A stretch of DNA of 64,000 bases from Corythucha ciliata. Lineage: Eukaryota; Arthropoda; Insecta; Hemiptera; Tingidae. Shown one piece after another: positions 54,530 through 64,000 of the stretch. The stretch is from contig CM075941.1 in assembly GCA_038030265.1 (NCBI GenBank), positions 39,680,164-39,744,163 of the forward strand, written 5' to 3'. The number at the start of each line of letters is the position of its first letter. The first letter of the stretch is position 1. The position numbers and the translations under genes are program-made. The notes beneath the pieces were generated by a model, which was not told where the DNA came from, ran no database searches, and saw only the letters and a list, made by a program, of their open reading frames with translations.

Positions 54530-55300
54530 GATGCAGCCGCTCCAAACTTCCTCAATCGCGTAAAACTCCCCGCGTTTTGGAGCGACAAGCCGCAGCTCTG
54601 GTCCGCCCAAGTCGATGCTCAATTTGATCTCGCCGGCATCACCCAAGAAGCGACGAAATACAGATACCTAATTTCTTAACTCGATGAGCGGTATAGTATA
54701 AATGAGGTCGAGGATCTCATCACGACACCCCCCCCCTTCAAAACCCCTGCACCACTCTCAAGAATTCGCTAATCGAACGCCTTTCGCTCTCGGACGGACA
54801 ACGTCGTCGTCACCTTCTGTCACAAGAAGACCTCGGAGACCTCAAACCGTCACAATTCTTACGGCATCTTCGATCCCTCGCAGGACCCACACTCGTACAC
54901 GACGATTTGCTGCGGATACTTTAGACGCAACGCCTACCTCCACACGTTCAAGTGATTATTCAAACACAGGCAGACCTTCCACTCGACCGCCTAGCCGTCA
55001 CTGCCGACCAGATCGTCAAAGTCCAACCCGTGTTTCCCACTTTCAACCGGCACCCTTCCCCTGTCGATATGGTTACTCCCACGGACCCGGGAATCGGTCG
55101 CCTTCTCGAAACTGTCACTCAACAACTTGCCACACTGACTCGAACGCTATCAACATCGGCGCGTCAACCACGATCTCATCACAGACATTCCACCCCTTCC
55201 CACAGCCCCTCCTCCGACTCACCATCGCGAGTATGTTGGTACCATCGCCGCTAGGGAAATCGTGCGACGCAATGCACCCCTCCGTGCTCCTATCCAACGT
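54530..55300 (+). pseudogene. Gypsy element 4 gag
   Basis: In changing frames: V-K-L-P-A-F-W-S-D-K-P-Q-L-W-S-A-Q-V-D-A-Q-F, then L-S-L-S-D-G-Q-R-R-R-H-L-L-S and D-L-K-P-S-Q-F-L-R-H-L-R, and near 55231 C-W-Y-H-R-R-stop-G-N-R-A-T-Q-C-T-P-P-C. This is the CWYH..FG..A..C..PC box of the lineage with a stop in place of Phe. Several stops and slips are present. The long frame that starts at 54702 is out of register with gag here. Confidence 0.75.
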
Positions 55301-58271
55301 TAAACTCTCAGGGCAGTCGACAGTAGCGGCGACCGACTGCCCCAAACAAGGACGCCGCTTGTTCATCCTCGATCGCCTCACCAAGCACCAGTACCTCCTC
55401 GACACAGGCTCCGATTTGTGTTGTTTCCCTCGCCGTCTTCTTCCTGGAAAACGACATCGCGTTGATCTCCAACTTCTCGCCGCCAACAACACGAACATTT
55501 CAACGTACGGCACTATTTGTCTTCGCCCGGATTTCAATCTTCGTCGGGATTTCTCCTGGAACTTCGTCATCGCCGACGTGCAAGTTCCCATTATCGGAAC
55601 CGACTTCCTCGCACACTATTCTCTTCTTCCAGATTGTCGCAACAACCGTTTATTCGATGCCACCACCGGCCTTGCTGCAACTTGCATCACGAACCTGACC
55701 CATCAACCAAGTGTCAAGTCGCTGTCCTCTGAATCATTACAGCAATCCTCTTTTCACGACATTCTCGCGCAATACCCTCAGCTCACTCTACCGTCGGGCC
55801 CTCCTCGCGTCGTTCACCATTCTACTGTCCATTACATCAACACGACGCGATGCCCGGACCCCCAGTGTTCGCACGCCCTAGACGACTTGCTCCCGATAAG
55901 ATTCTACCTGCCAAGGCTGAATTCGACCTTATGCTTCAACAAGGAATCGTTCGACGATCAGACAGCCCTTGGTCATCACCACATCACATGGTGCCGAAGA
56001 AAGGTTCTGGGTGGCGCCCCTGTGGCGACTATCGTGCATTAAACGCCAGGACCGTTCCTGATCGTTACCCTGTCCGTCATATCCATGACTTTTCCCTCAA
56101 CCTCCAAGGATGCACAATCTTCTCCGTCCTGGACTTCGTCAAGGCGTATCATCAAATCCCCGTCAATCCCAACGACGTCCCCAAGACGGTTATCACAACG
56201 CCTTTCGGCCTCTATGAGTACCCGTACATGAGCTTTGGTCTTCGTAATGCCGCCCAGACGTTTCAACGGTTCATAGACGACGTCCTCCGAGGCCTCGACT
56301 TTTGTTATCCCTATATTGATGACATTCTTATTTTCTCCCGAGACGCCGACGAACATAAAACGCATCTTCACGCCGTTTTCAAACGTCTGAGCGAACATGG
56401 ACTCCTCATCAATGCCAACAAATGCATTCTCGGCTCATCAAAAGTCACTTTCTTGGGATATGAGGTCACCCCGGAAGGCACAACCCCCCTCTCGATCGTA
56501 TCGCGGCGCTTCAAAATTTCAAACGCCCGACAACAGCCCAAGGTTTTCTCCCGTCTGCAGCACAACTTCAAGCGCCCCTTCACTCCGCTCTCGCCGGTCT
56601 CCGCGGTAAACAACCAACCCGGCCTCGGCACTCGAGCAAGCTTTCCAGTCGTGCAAAGAACATCTCGCAACAGCAACCATTCTCGCTCATCCTGACCCCA
56701 AGGCTCAACTCGGGCTCTTCACTGATGCCTCTCAAGCTGCCATCGGGGCATGTCTTCAACAACGCGTGGCGAACAAGTGGCAGCCCCTCGCATTTTTCTC
56801 CCAAAAACTGACTCCACGCCAACAGCAGTGGCCAGCTTTTCATCGAGAACTTCATGCCGTCTACGCTGCCGTACAACACTTTCGTCATACCCTTGAAGCC
56901 CAAACTTTCACTGTCTACACGGATCACAAGCCTCTCACGTTCGCCTTTCGTCAACGCAAGGAAAAGATACCCCCAATACAACTTAACCAGCTCCCTTTTG
57001 TTTCCCAGTTCATGACCGACATTCAACACATCAGCGGCGCTGCAAACATTGTCGCCGATACTCTATCTCGAGTCGATTCTCTCACCGCTGTAATTCCTCC
57101 ACCTGTCGATCTCACAACACTAGCTAAAGCGCAAAATCATGATGATGAACTTCGTGACCTCCTCAAAACCAACGATTCGTCCCTTCGCCTCCAAAACGTC
57201 AACATCCCCGGGTCCGACATTACTCTTGTTTGCGACACGTCAACATCAACTCTTCGACCCTTAGTACCTACTCCACTTCGACGCCGCATTTTCGACTCTC
57301 TCCATAATTTGAGTCATCCCGGCATCAAAGCAACTACCCGGCTCATTTCACAACGCTTTGTGTGGCCTCGAATCCGTCAAGATTGCCGAGCGTGGTCACG
57401 GGCGTGTATTTCTTGCCAACGCGCCAAAATAACTCGCCACGTACACTCTCCACCTGGCAACTTTACTACACCCACGTCGCGTTTTCAACGCATCCACGTC
57501 GACCTCATCGGACCACTTCCCCCCCGTCGGACGGTATCGTTATTGTTAACTGTGATCGACAGATTCACGCGATGGCCCGAAGTTTGGCCACTCGAAGACA
57601 GCTCCGCACCCACCGACGCAAATGCTCTCGTCAACTGTTGGTTTTCCCGATTCGGCACACCGTCCAGAATCACGACTGACCAGGGCGGACAGTTCGAATC
57701 CGCGTTATTCCGATCTCTCGCATCAACCTTCGGGTTCGAACGCTTCCGGACCACTAGTTATCATCCCTGCGCCAACGGTCTAGTCGAAACTTTTCATCGC
57801 CATTTAAAATCGTCACTCATGTGTCATCCGACTATGAACTGGCTACAAGCTCTACCACTCGTTCTTCTCGGAATCCGCAGTGCCTTTCGTGAAGAACTTA
57901 ACACGTCCCCAGCCGAACTAGTCTACGGTGAACCTCTACGTCTACCTGGCGAATTAATTGAATTACCCGTCCAACAACAGTTCATCACTGCCCCCAACAA
58001 TCTCGTTGACTGTTTACGTCGTCAAATGTCCGAATTACGGCCAGTACCCCCCGGCAATCACTCGATGAAGAAGCCCTTCGTATTTCAAGAACTGTCGTCA
58101 TGCACGCATGTTTTTCTACGCGATGACACCAAACGCCGCTCGTTACAACCCCCCTACACTGGTCCTTATCCCGTCTTAAGCCGCGATGACAAAACTCTCA
58201 CTATCTCCGTCAACGGAAAGTCGCTCAAAGTCAGCGTCGATCAGGTTACGCGACATCGGTGGATGAGGTAG
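55301..58271 (+). pseudogene. Gypsy element 4 pol: protease, RT, RNase H, integrase
   Basis: Protease: Y-L-L-D-T-G-S-D-L (Asp at 55401). A frame slip near 55850 leads to RT with [20 protein letters not shown] and the catalytic Y-I-D-D at 56312-56323. A second slip near 56495 and a short deletion near 56540 precede RNase H (L-F-T-D-A-S, Y-T-D-H-K-P-L). Integrase follows in one open frame (56766-58271): H-x3-H and C-I-S-C zinc site, catalytic Asp 57501, Asp 57678, Glu 57786, and a final P-P-Y-T-G-P-Y-P-V-L module. The last codons read into repeated gag sequence. It is near full length but has at least two frame slips. Confidence 0.9.
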
Positions 58272-58699
58272 CCCTTTGGAGGGAGCTGCTGGACCGTTCC
58301 CAAGTGAAAGGGGAGAAAGTTGAAGAATTTTTGTAGGATAAGCTGCGGTTGTGTCGGTTATTGGACGTGGGGTTCGCGACAACTTATAATTGAGGGATTA
58401 TGGTCGCGGGATTTGTTGCATCATCTAGCGGGGTTGGAGCTGGAGGAAGAGGACGAGTTGCGTGACGCGATCGTGCGGTTCTATGCGATCGCGAAGGCGC
58501 GAGAAACGTGTATTCGAGGAAAGGGCTCCGATACCGACTACCCCCGGACGCGTTCAACAAAGGTGATGGTGCGGTGGCCCCCTTCTTTATTATTTTTATT
58601 TATGTTCCGACACATGGTTAACAAAAATAAAGCAGTTCGGTTTCATCGTTTCAAGAAATAATCGTAATTATCTAAATAGGAGATCCTAAAATCTCTCCA
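58247..58699 (+). repeat. Right 453-bp direct repeat: gag segment plus LTR
   Basis: Equivalent of 54048-54508. The gag part (58247-58563) lies between the end of element 4 pol and its 3' LTR (58564-58699), where only a polypurine tract would be expected. The flank after the LTR is AGGG, one base off the AAGG on the left. Confidence 0.85.
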
Positions 58700-59350
58700 A
58701 GGGGGGGGGGGCGCCGAGACGGAACGGCAGTGGAAAGTAGAAGCGGCATGTCGAGGACCGAAGTGAGTACCACACGGGCGGCGAAAACCGGTGACTCTTC
58801 GCGCGAAACTGTTTGTTTTCGTTGCCAGAAGACGGGTCATTTTGCGCGTGATTGCCCGATACCGCGTAAAGTTGTTTGTTATAGTTGTGGTAAGGAAGGC
58901 CATATATCTAGGGACTGTACTTCGTCAAAAAGAAGTGTCGAGACGGTGTCATTTGGGAAAGGGGAAGGACACCACCCCTATCAAAAAAATGTTAAATTTG
59001 CCAACGCAGGTGAAGCGAGTGGACTAATCGACACGGGGAGCTCGATCTGCACAATGAAGGCGTCTGCGGCGGTGCGCGTTGGACTCCCCATGAAGCCCCA
59101 TAAAGAAGAGTTAGTGGCGTTCGGTGGGGCGGTTGTGAAGGCCGTTGGTAAGAGTGTAACAACGTTTACTGTTGATGAGGTTTCAGCCGAGGTGGAGCTT
59201 TACATCGTGTCGGACGTGGCTCAGCAAACGGACGTCATCGCGGGCCGGAGTTGGACTGAACAGCCCCACATTGCGTACACTAAGGAAAACGGCTGCGGTT
59301 CAGGGAGGTGGCGCCGATGGCAAATTATCCACTGGAGGAGGGGAAGTTTA
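58700..59350 (+). pseudogene. Gypsy element 3 gag end (two CCHC knuckles) and protease
   Basis: Two CX2CX4HX4C knuckles, [14 protein letters not shown] and [14 protein letters not shown], lie at about 58813-58917. The protease motif [10 protein letters not shown] follows near 59024, then V-I-A-G-R-S-W-T-E. The frame 58730-59359 is continuous. It continues the gag interrupted at 54364. A G-run at 58701-58710 marks the insertion border. Confidence 0.85.
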
Positions 59351-59368
59351 TTAACTTGATTTGCACCA

Positions 59369-60307
59369 ATGTCCCTAAATATTAGAGAGCCCGTTACGGA
59401 AGATATGGTAAAAACGGGAGATAACGTGACCGAAGATGAAAAACGAAAATTGGTACAGCTGTTAAACGAGTTCCGAGAGGGGATCGCGTTGACACCCGCG
59501 GAACTGGGCTGCACCACCGTGATGGAGGCGGAGATCGTGGAAATCCCGATGAGTAAACCAGTAAGCGTGAAACCATATCGAGCCAGTGTGTCTGAACGCC
59601 AGGAAATTGCGAAAATACTGGAGGGATGGCGGGAGGTGGGGCTCGTAAGGGACTAAGAGTCCCCTTACGCGAGTCCGGTTTTGTTGATCAATAAAGCGGA
59701 CGGAAGCAAGAGATTGGTGGTGGACCTAAGGAAACTTGATGCCCAAACCGTGCGCGATCCTTACCCACTACCGATCATTGATGATATTTTAGAAAGATTA
59801 GCGGGTGCTCGCATTTTTGCCTCACTAGACCTGGCCCAGGGCTATTTGCGAGTTCCACTGTCAGAGTTTTCGAAGCCCAAAACCGCCTTTGTGACCCCGG
59901 ATGGGAGGGGGGAGTTTACCCGCCTCATTTTCGGCATGACTAACGGGTCCGCTATATTTCAGCGATTAATGCACAAAGTGTTGGGTCCTTTGAGGGGCAG
60001 TGTCGTGTTCTCCTATCTTGATGACCTTTTGGTGCCTGCTTCGGCTTTCCAGGAGTTAACTAATCGTTTGCGGGTGGTTTTTGGGGCGCTAGTGAAGGCC
60101 GGGGTGTACGTTTGGGGGGAAGAGGCCCGTTATGTCGGATTTATCGTAAGCAAAGGGACCGTGAAACCCGGACAACGGAAGGTGGCCGCGATAGCCGAAT
60201 ATACTCCACCTACCTCAACTAAAGGGGTAAGACATTTCTTAGGCCTAACGGGCTGTTTCCGGAGATTTGTGCGTGACTATGTTGCCATTGCGAAGCCATT
60301 GACCGAT
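59369..60307 (+). pseudogene. Gypsy element 3 reverse transcriptase
   Basis: E-L-G-C-T-T-V-M-E-A and K-P-Y-R-A-S-V precede a TAA at 59654 just before E-S-P-Y-A-S-P-V-L-L-I-N-K. The second frame holds L-V-V-D-L-R-K-L-D, F-A-S-L-D-L-A-Q-G-Y and the catalytic Y-L-D-D (60014-60025), then G-V-R-H-F-L-G-L-T-G-C-F-R-R-F and A-I-A-K-P-L-T. There it is joined to hAT sequence, so RNase H and integrase are absent. Confidence 0.88.
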
Positions 60308-60522
60308 CAACAGCTGAACGCAGTTTTTCCTCGCTCCGAAGGTTAAAGACCTATCTGAGGAGCTACATGTCTGAGGAAAGGCTGAACGGTCTAGCCTTTA
60401 TGCATATTCATCGAAATATTCCTCTGGATATTGACGACATAATTAACCTATTTTCCCGGAAGAAAAAACCAGGGCAATCGAGTTTGCGGTTTAATATGGA
60501 CGCATTCTTTAACTTCATTTAG
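60308..60522 (+). pseudogene. hAT transposase C-terminus joined to the Gypsy RT
   Basis: The frame from about 60310 reads T-A-E-R-S-F-S-S-L-R-R-L-K-T-Y-L-R-S and M-S-E-E-R-L-N-G-L-A, ending F-N-F-I-stop at 60522. This is the dimerisation region of ZMYM1/THAP-like hAT transposases, where E-R-S-F-S-x-L-R-R is the hallmark. It lies in a different frame from the RT, so the join is a DNA breakpoint and not a fusion protein. Confidence 0.8.
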
Positions 60523-60960
60523 GGGGAAGGCTCGATGTAACCAACTTACGCGATAAATGTTGCCAACTTGTTACCAACTTAATCGTACCTAAACGTTTTC
60601 CAACAGTTTATTGTTGGTTGTTTTTTGTCGAAAATATTAATTGTATAGGTGTATCTCAACTGAAGCGACTTTTAATAGCGAAATAAAATATTTGTTAATT
60701 TGTCATCCATAATTTTCAATAAAATGTGTACTACCATAACTACCTAGGTACGGTACATATTAAACCGGTGGTCTACTTTAAAAGCCTTGGATCCCAGTAT
60801 ATTTAACCACAATATTTTCTAATAATTTGTCATTCATTTGTCTATAAAGTTCAAGAAAATTAGTCGTAGAGGGTAAGTTTTTGTGGGGGGGGGGGGGTAA
60901 ACTGGCATTACCCCCCCTAGGAATTAGACCTGGATACGCCCCTGCGGGAGCGGCGAGACA
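60523..60960. other. Gene-free AT-rich stretch with a G-run
   Basis: No gene is visible. A run of 13 G's at about 60884-60896 and a C-run near 60912 mark a possible element border. Confidence 0.4.
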
Positions 60961-61833
60961 TTGGAGTGCCACTAGGCGTTTTCTCAGCTGGAAAGAGTTC
61001 GAGTTTCAATTTCGCGCCACATTCATCGGAGCGACGAATAAAATCGAGAAATGGAAGGCCTTAACTGCTAGGGCCCAACAAAAAGGTGAGCCAGTACAAG
61101 ACTATTTTCGTGAAAAAGTTCTCTTATGTCGAGAGTTTGGTCTGTCGTTTGACGAGCTGAGGGAGCAAGTGGTGGAATGCCTCCGTGGTCGAGGCACCAG
61201 GGCATGCATTTGATGGCCAAACCGACCGTCGATGAGGATGACCTCCTGAGGGCGCTGATTAGTTTCGACAGAGTCGATCGGGCTAGATCGGCGCGGATCA
61301 GCGGCCACACGAAGAGAACCCCGTAGGAAGGGCCGGCAAAGCAGAGAAAAACCATAAAAGGCGTGACGACCACGATCGATAACGCCAACGCGGCAAGAAA
61401 TATTAGTTCGACAATAAAGTGTTTTCAGTGTGGCGTTGCGGGACACATGGCGAAGGACTGCAAAGAGTCCCAAGCTATTTGTTTCGGTTGCTCTAAAACC
61501 GAGCATTTGAGAAGAGACTGTCCCGAGAAACAAAAGCCACGAGTGATGTGTGCCACGACTGTCGACCGAGGAACCCAGAGGTATTTGAAAACCATTCGTT
61601 CATCGGCCCGACCTGAAGCCATGATAAGTATTGACGGTGTAGATCGGCGTTGCCGCGTTCTAATTGTCCCCGATTCTAGCCTCCCATATGCTGCGATAAT
61701 TGGGCGAAGTTGGACCGACTCGTCGGACGTCGCGGTCGTCAAGGTGGGGGACCGGCTGGCGTTCGTGAGCTCCGAGGAGATGCCATTTTCGCGACTTAAC
61801 GATCTGTTGGATGATTTCAGTAAAATTCAGTAA
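60961..61833 (+). pseudogene. Gypsy element 5 gag with two knuckles and partial protease
   Basis: 60990-61213 reads W-K-E-F-E-F-Q-F-R-A-T-F-I-G, A-R-A-Q-Q-K-G-E-P-V-Q-D-Y-F and L-C-R-E-F-G-L-S-F (capsid region, related to element 3). After slips, 61363-61833 has knuckles C-F-Q-C-G-V-A-G-H-M-A-K-D-C and C-F-G-C-S-K-T-E-H-L-R-R-D-C. It then has only the C-terminal half of the protease (A-A-I-I-G-R-S-W-T-D); the D-T-G active site is deleted. Confidence 0.8.
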
Positions 61834-62300
61834 ACTTTATTTGTAATAATACATTTTAGTTGTGAACATGTATCGGCTGTCTTTTACAATTAACTTGGAA
61901 AGTGTTGAGAGGTCCTTGTCCGTTGACAAGCCTCACTATATGAATATATAAATATGTCTGACTAGAACCAGTTTAAGTTTCAGGAGCATTTCAAGAATGC
62001 ATAACAAGTGCATAACAAGAGTAGATAACAATATATAAGTAGAAAATAAAGAAATAGTTTTACCAGCAACAGTATAACAATGATGAGTGAATCAACATCC
62101 AACAGTGGGGAGTTGTGGTGGGCTTTGGATTAATTACCAATCACGTCACTAGGTCTTTTTCTCTTCAGACGGCGCCTATGTCGTTCAGGAGGAGGGTTTA
62201 AGGCTGACTCCTGTAGGTCGTCGGTTTCATGAGTTAGAAGTGACTGGTGGAGGTTATTGTAAAAAAACCAGACAGAACGTCACGAAAGAACAGCCCAAAA
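61834..62300. other. Insertion or non-coding stretch inside Gypsy element 5
   Basis: AT-rich sequence separates the protease end from the RT of the same element. No domain or terminal repeat was recognised. Confidence 0.4.
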
Positions 62301-62309
62301 GCTAGAGTT

Positions 62310-62890
62310 ACCTTCCGAAGACTGGATAACGGAGGCGATGGTGGTCAACGCGATGTGGAAAGGGGGGGGGGTCGGATTTAATGGGTGTAGTGCGAATTTC
62401 AGAGGAAGCGACGGAGCCTCAACGAGATCAGGTGAATTCGCTGCTACGAATATCGAGATTGTTTCACCCTTAAATTGGCGGAGCTCGGGTGCACTAAGCT
62501 GCTCCAAATGCAGATAATTGAGAATCCAGGGAGCCAACCCGTTTGTAAGAGACCCTATCGAACGAGCGGACAACTTTGCAAGGAATGATGGCGGATTACG
62601 GAGTGAGGTAATCGTCGTCGTTCGTCGACACCAAATCCCCTTATGCCAGCCCGGTGTTACTCGTAAAGAAGAAGACGGGAGAGTTTCGTCGCGTTGTCGA
62701 CTACCGAGGACTCAATCATCAGACCCGCAGGCGAGGTGTGAGAGCTACCCGCTGCCTGTGATCGACGAACAACTGCACGCGCTCGAGGGAGCTCAGATTT
62801 TTACTATCCTAGACTTGGCGCACGGATTTTTCCAAGTCCCACTTGACGAGGAATCTCAACCAAAAACTGCTTTTATCACACCGGACTGTG
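62310..62890 (+). pseudogene. Gypsy element 5 reverse transcriptase, N-terminal part
   Basis: Pieces in three frames: L-A-E-L-G-C-T-K-L-L-Q and K-R-P-Y-R-T-S-G, then P-Y-A-S-P-V-L-L-V-K-K-K-T-G-E-F-R-R-V-V-D-Y, then S-Y-P-L-P-V-I-D-E-Q-L and F-T-I-L-D-L-A-H-G-F-F-Q-V-P-L (first catalytic Asp near 62814). It stops at K-T-A-F-I-T-P-D near 62887, before the YxDD box, and is followed by unrelated sequence. Confidence 0.8.
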
Positions 62891-63052
62891 TATGTGTGTA
62901 GCGAAGCGACACAACAGCAACATGTATTGCCAAAAAAATAATTAGTCGTTCTTTTTCCTGAACCCCAACAATTTTCAACGTGACTTTAAAAAAATGAAAA
63001 TAAAGTTCATATTTAGTTTTGCGTTAACAGCTCGATTGTGTCTCCCACAAAT

Positions 63053-63070
63053 TGGTGACCCCGACGTGAT
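63053..63070 (+). promoter_or_regulatory. Primer-binding site, tRNA-Trp (Gypsy element 6)
   Basis: TGGTGACCCCGACGTGAT, the same 18 bases as at 13004 and 21483, follows a sequence ending TCTCCCACA that is the likely LTR end. The LTR start could not be set; 62902-63049 probably holds part of it. Confidence 0.85.
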
Positions 63071-63125
63071 CTTGATCTGTACAACAGGCTCGACCTCTTT
63101 CATTTTCGCTCAATTCCGCGTCGGA

Positions 63126-64000
63126 ATGGAGAATCAACCGGGAGCTTCGATTCCTTCGACCTCAGGTACCGATCCCCATTCGGCTCCTTCTCCCCATTGT
63201 GACTCTACTTCAGTCAAACTCCCAAAATTCTGGAACGCGGACCCAGATATCTGGTTTTTAAACGTGGAAGCGCAATTCGAACTTGCACGCATAACTTCGC
63301 CGCAGACTAAGCTCAATCATTTAATTTCGGTAATCGAACCGGAACATCTTCGGGAAATCGCAGACGTTCTACGCTCAGAAACGCGTACGTACTCAAACGT
63401 AAAAACCGCTATTCTCAAACGCTTCGGCCAGTCCGACGAAAGCAAATTAAATAAATTACTTGACCCGATAGAGTTAGGAGACCGTACGCCCTCGCAATTA
63501 CTTCGTGAAATTCAGCACCTGGCCGGCACTGATTTCCCTCCTAATATCATAAAAGGCGTGAGCGAGACTAACTCATTGGAAAAGTTGGCTGAAATGGCTG
63601 ACAAAATTCAGTCCGTCCACATTCCTTACATTGCAGCAACATCGACAACGTTTTCAGGTGCTGTCACAATTTCTTCCCTCGAGGCACAAGTTCGAAAAAT
63701 CACCGAACAGGACGCCCGGTTGACTCGCTCCCGATCCCCGTAGCTCATTATCCGCCGCTGCTCATCATTCCACTAACTCACTTTGTTGGTATCACGCTAA
63801 GTTCTCAGGAAAAGCTAAGAAATGCGTCTCACCTTGTTCCTCAAAAGCAATCGGAAAACTCCCTCGCCAGTCTCAATTAACGGCGATTGGGAGTGAGCAA
63901 CAACAAAGCCGTCTTCTCGTCAAAGATTCAAACACAAATTTTAATTTTCTCGTCGACACTGGCTCTGAACTGTCAGTCATTCCCCCTCGCATTTCTGACC
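63126..64000 (+). pseudogene. Gypsy element 6 gag and start of protease (runs off the window)
   Basis: The ATG at 63126 (M-E-N-Q-P-G) is the likely Gag start; an ATG at 62994 lies upstream of the PBS and cannot be. Gag shows V-K-L-P-K-F-W-N-A-D-P-D-I-W-F-L-N-V-E-A-Q-F and E-L-G-D-R-T-P-S-Q-L-L-R-E-I. A TAG at 63741 closes this frame, but a one-base shift continues to C-W-Y-H-A-K-F-S-G-K-A-K-K-C-V-S-P-C (near 63825) and the protease F-L-V-D-T-G-S-E-L-S-V-I-P near 63952. The shift could be a programmed frameshift or a lesion. The element is cut by the window end. Confidence 0.85.

Noticed and set aside
54702..55850. A single 446-codon protein frame
   Set aside because: Only the middle part is real (protease). 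The N-terminal ~180 codons are out of register with gag and the C-terminal ~60 codons are out of register with the RT.
62994..63125. Gag start at the ATG at 62994
   Set aside because: That ATG is upstream of the PBS, inside the LTR, so it cannot be the Gag start of the genomic RNA as inferred; 63126 is used.
1..64000. CRISPR arrays, bacterial operons, ribosome binding sites
   Set aside because: No regularly spaced identical repeats with unique spacers were seen; the content is eukaryotic transposons, with splice signals and retroelement PBS sites.
1..64000. tRNA or rRNA genes
   Set aside because: I found no cloverleaf with A and B boxes and no rRNA-like sequence. The tRNA-Trp-like 18-mers are primer-binding sites next to LTR ends.

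Overview
The window is transposon-packed animal nuclear DNA, most likely from an arthropod. The mix of families points that way: jockey/CR1-like non-LTR elements, Ty3/Gypsy elements primed by tRNA-Trp, and piggyBac, PIF/Harbinger, P-element, hAT and Tc1/mariner-like transposases. I found no intact host gene, tRNA, rRNA or CRISPR array. Many apparent reading frames begin only at GTG or TTG, which means nothing in a eukaryote. Almost every coding feature is a dead or truncated element, so most are annotated as pseudogenes.

Layout. (1) 1-11463 is copy 1 of an ~11.5 kb direct segmental duplication (SD1); copy 2 is 37544-49200. Both hold a non-LTR reverse transcriptase end, a foldback MITE, an unrecognised gene, a zinc-knuckle fragment, a long-spacing DDE transposase and a degenerate minisatellite. 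They differ by large indels: a 1.35 kb non-LTR insertion in copy 2, an inverted fragment in copy 2, and a 1.86 kb block only in copy 1. (2) 11480-15028 and 19948-26462 form a second duplication (SD2). Each copy holds the 3' end of one Gypsy element on the minus strand, a 1007-bp LTR plus PBS and gag of a second Gypsy element on the plus strand, then a YqaJ-type nuclease gene and a piggyBac-like transposase. Copy A carries an internal 3.0 kb deletion. A large integrase palindrome (18381-20034) lies between the copies. (3) 27906-37400 holds decayed Harbinger, non-LTR, Tc1/mariner-like and P-element pieces. (4) 49201-52965 is gene-free apart from a hAT end. (5) 52966-64000 is a nest of Gypsy elements: one with a SAP-like segment and two CCHC knuckles, interrupted by a nearly full-length second Gypsy (54365-58699); a hAT end joined directly to the RT of the first; a relative of the first; and the 5' part of a third tRNA-Trp-primed element running off the window.

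How the parts relate. The Gypsy elements with gag of the LP-x-FW type and a CWYH-type box (13079, 21540, 54530, 63126) belong to one lineage that uses tRNA-Trp or a close variant. The elements with two CCHC knuckles (52966-60307 and 60961-62890) are a second lineage. The most unusual feature is in the 1007-bp LTR. It contains four tandem hairpins with unrelated stems and one identical seven-base loop, CTCGTAC. One of these hairpins sits exactly at the centre of an inverted LTR duplication that ends with the 18-nt primer-binding sequence, which looks like a fossil of snap-back reverse transcription.
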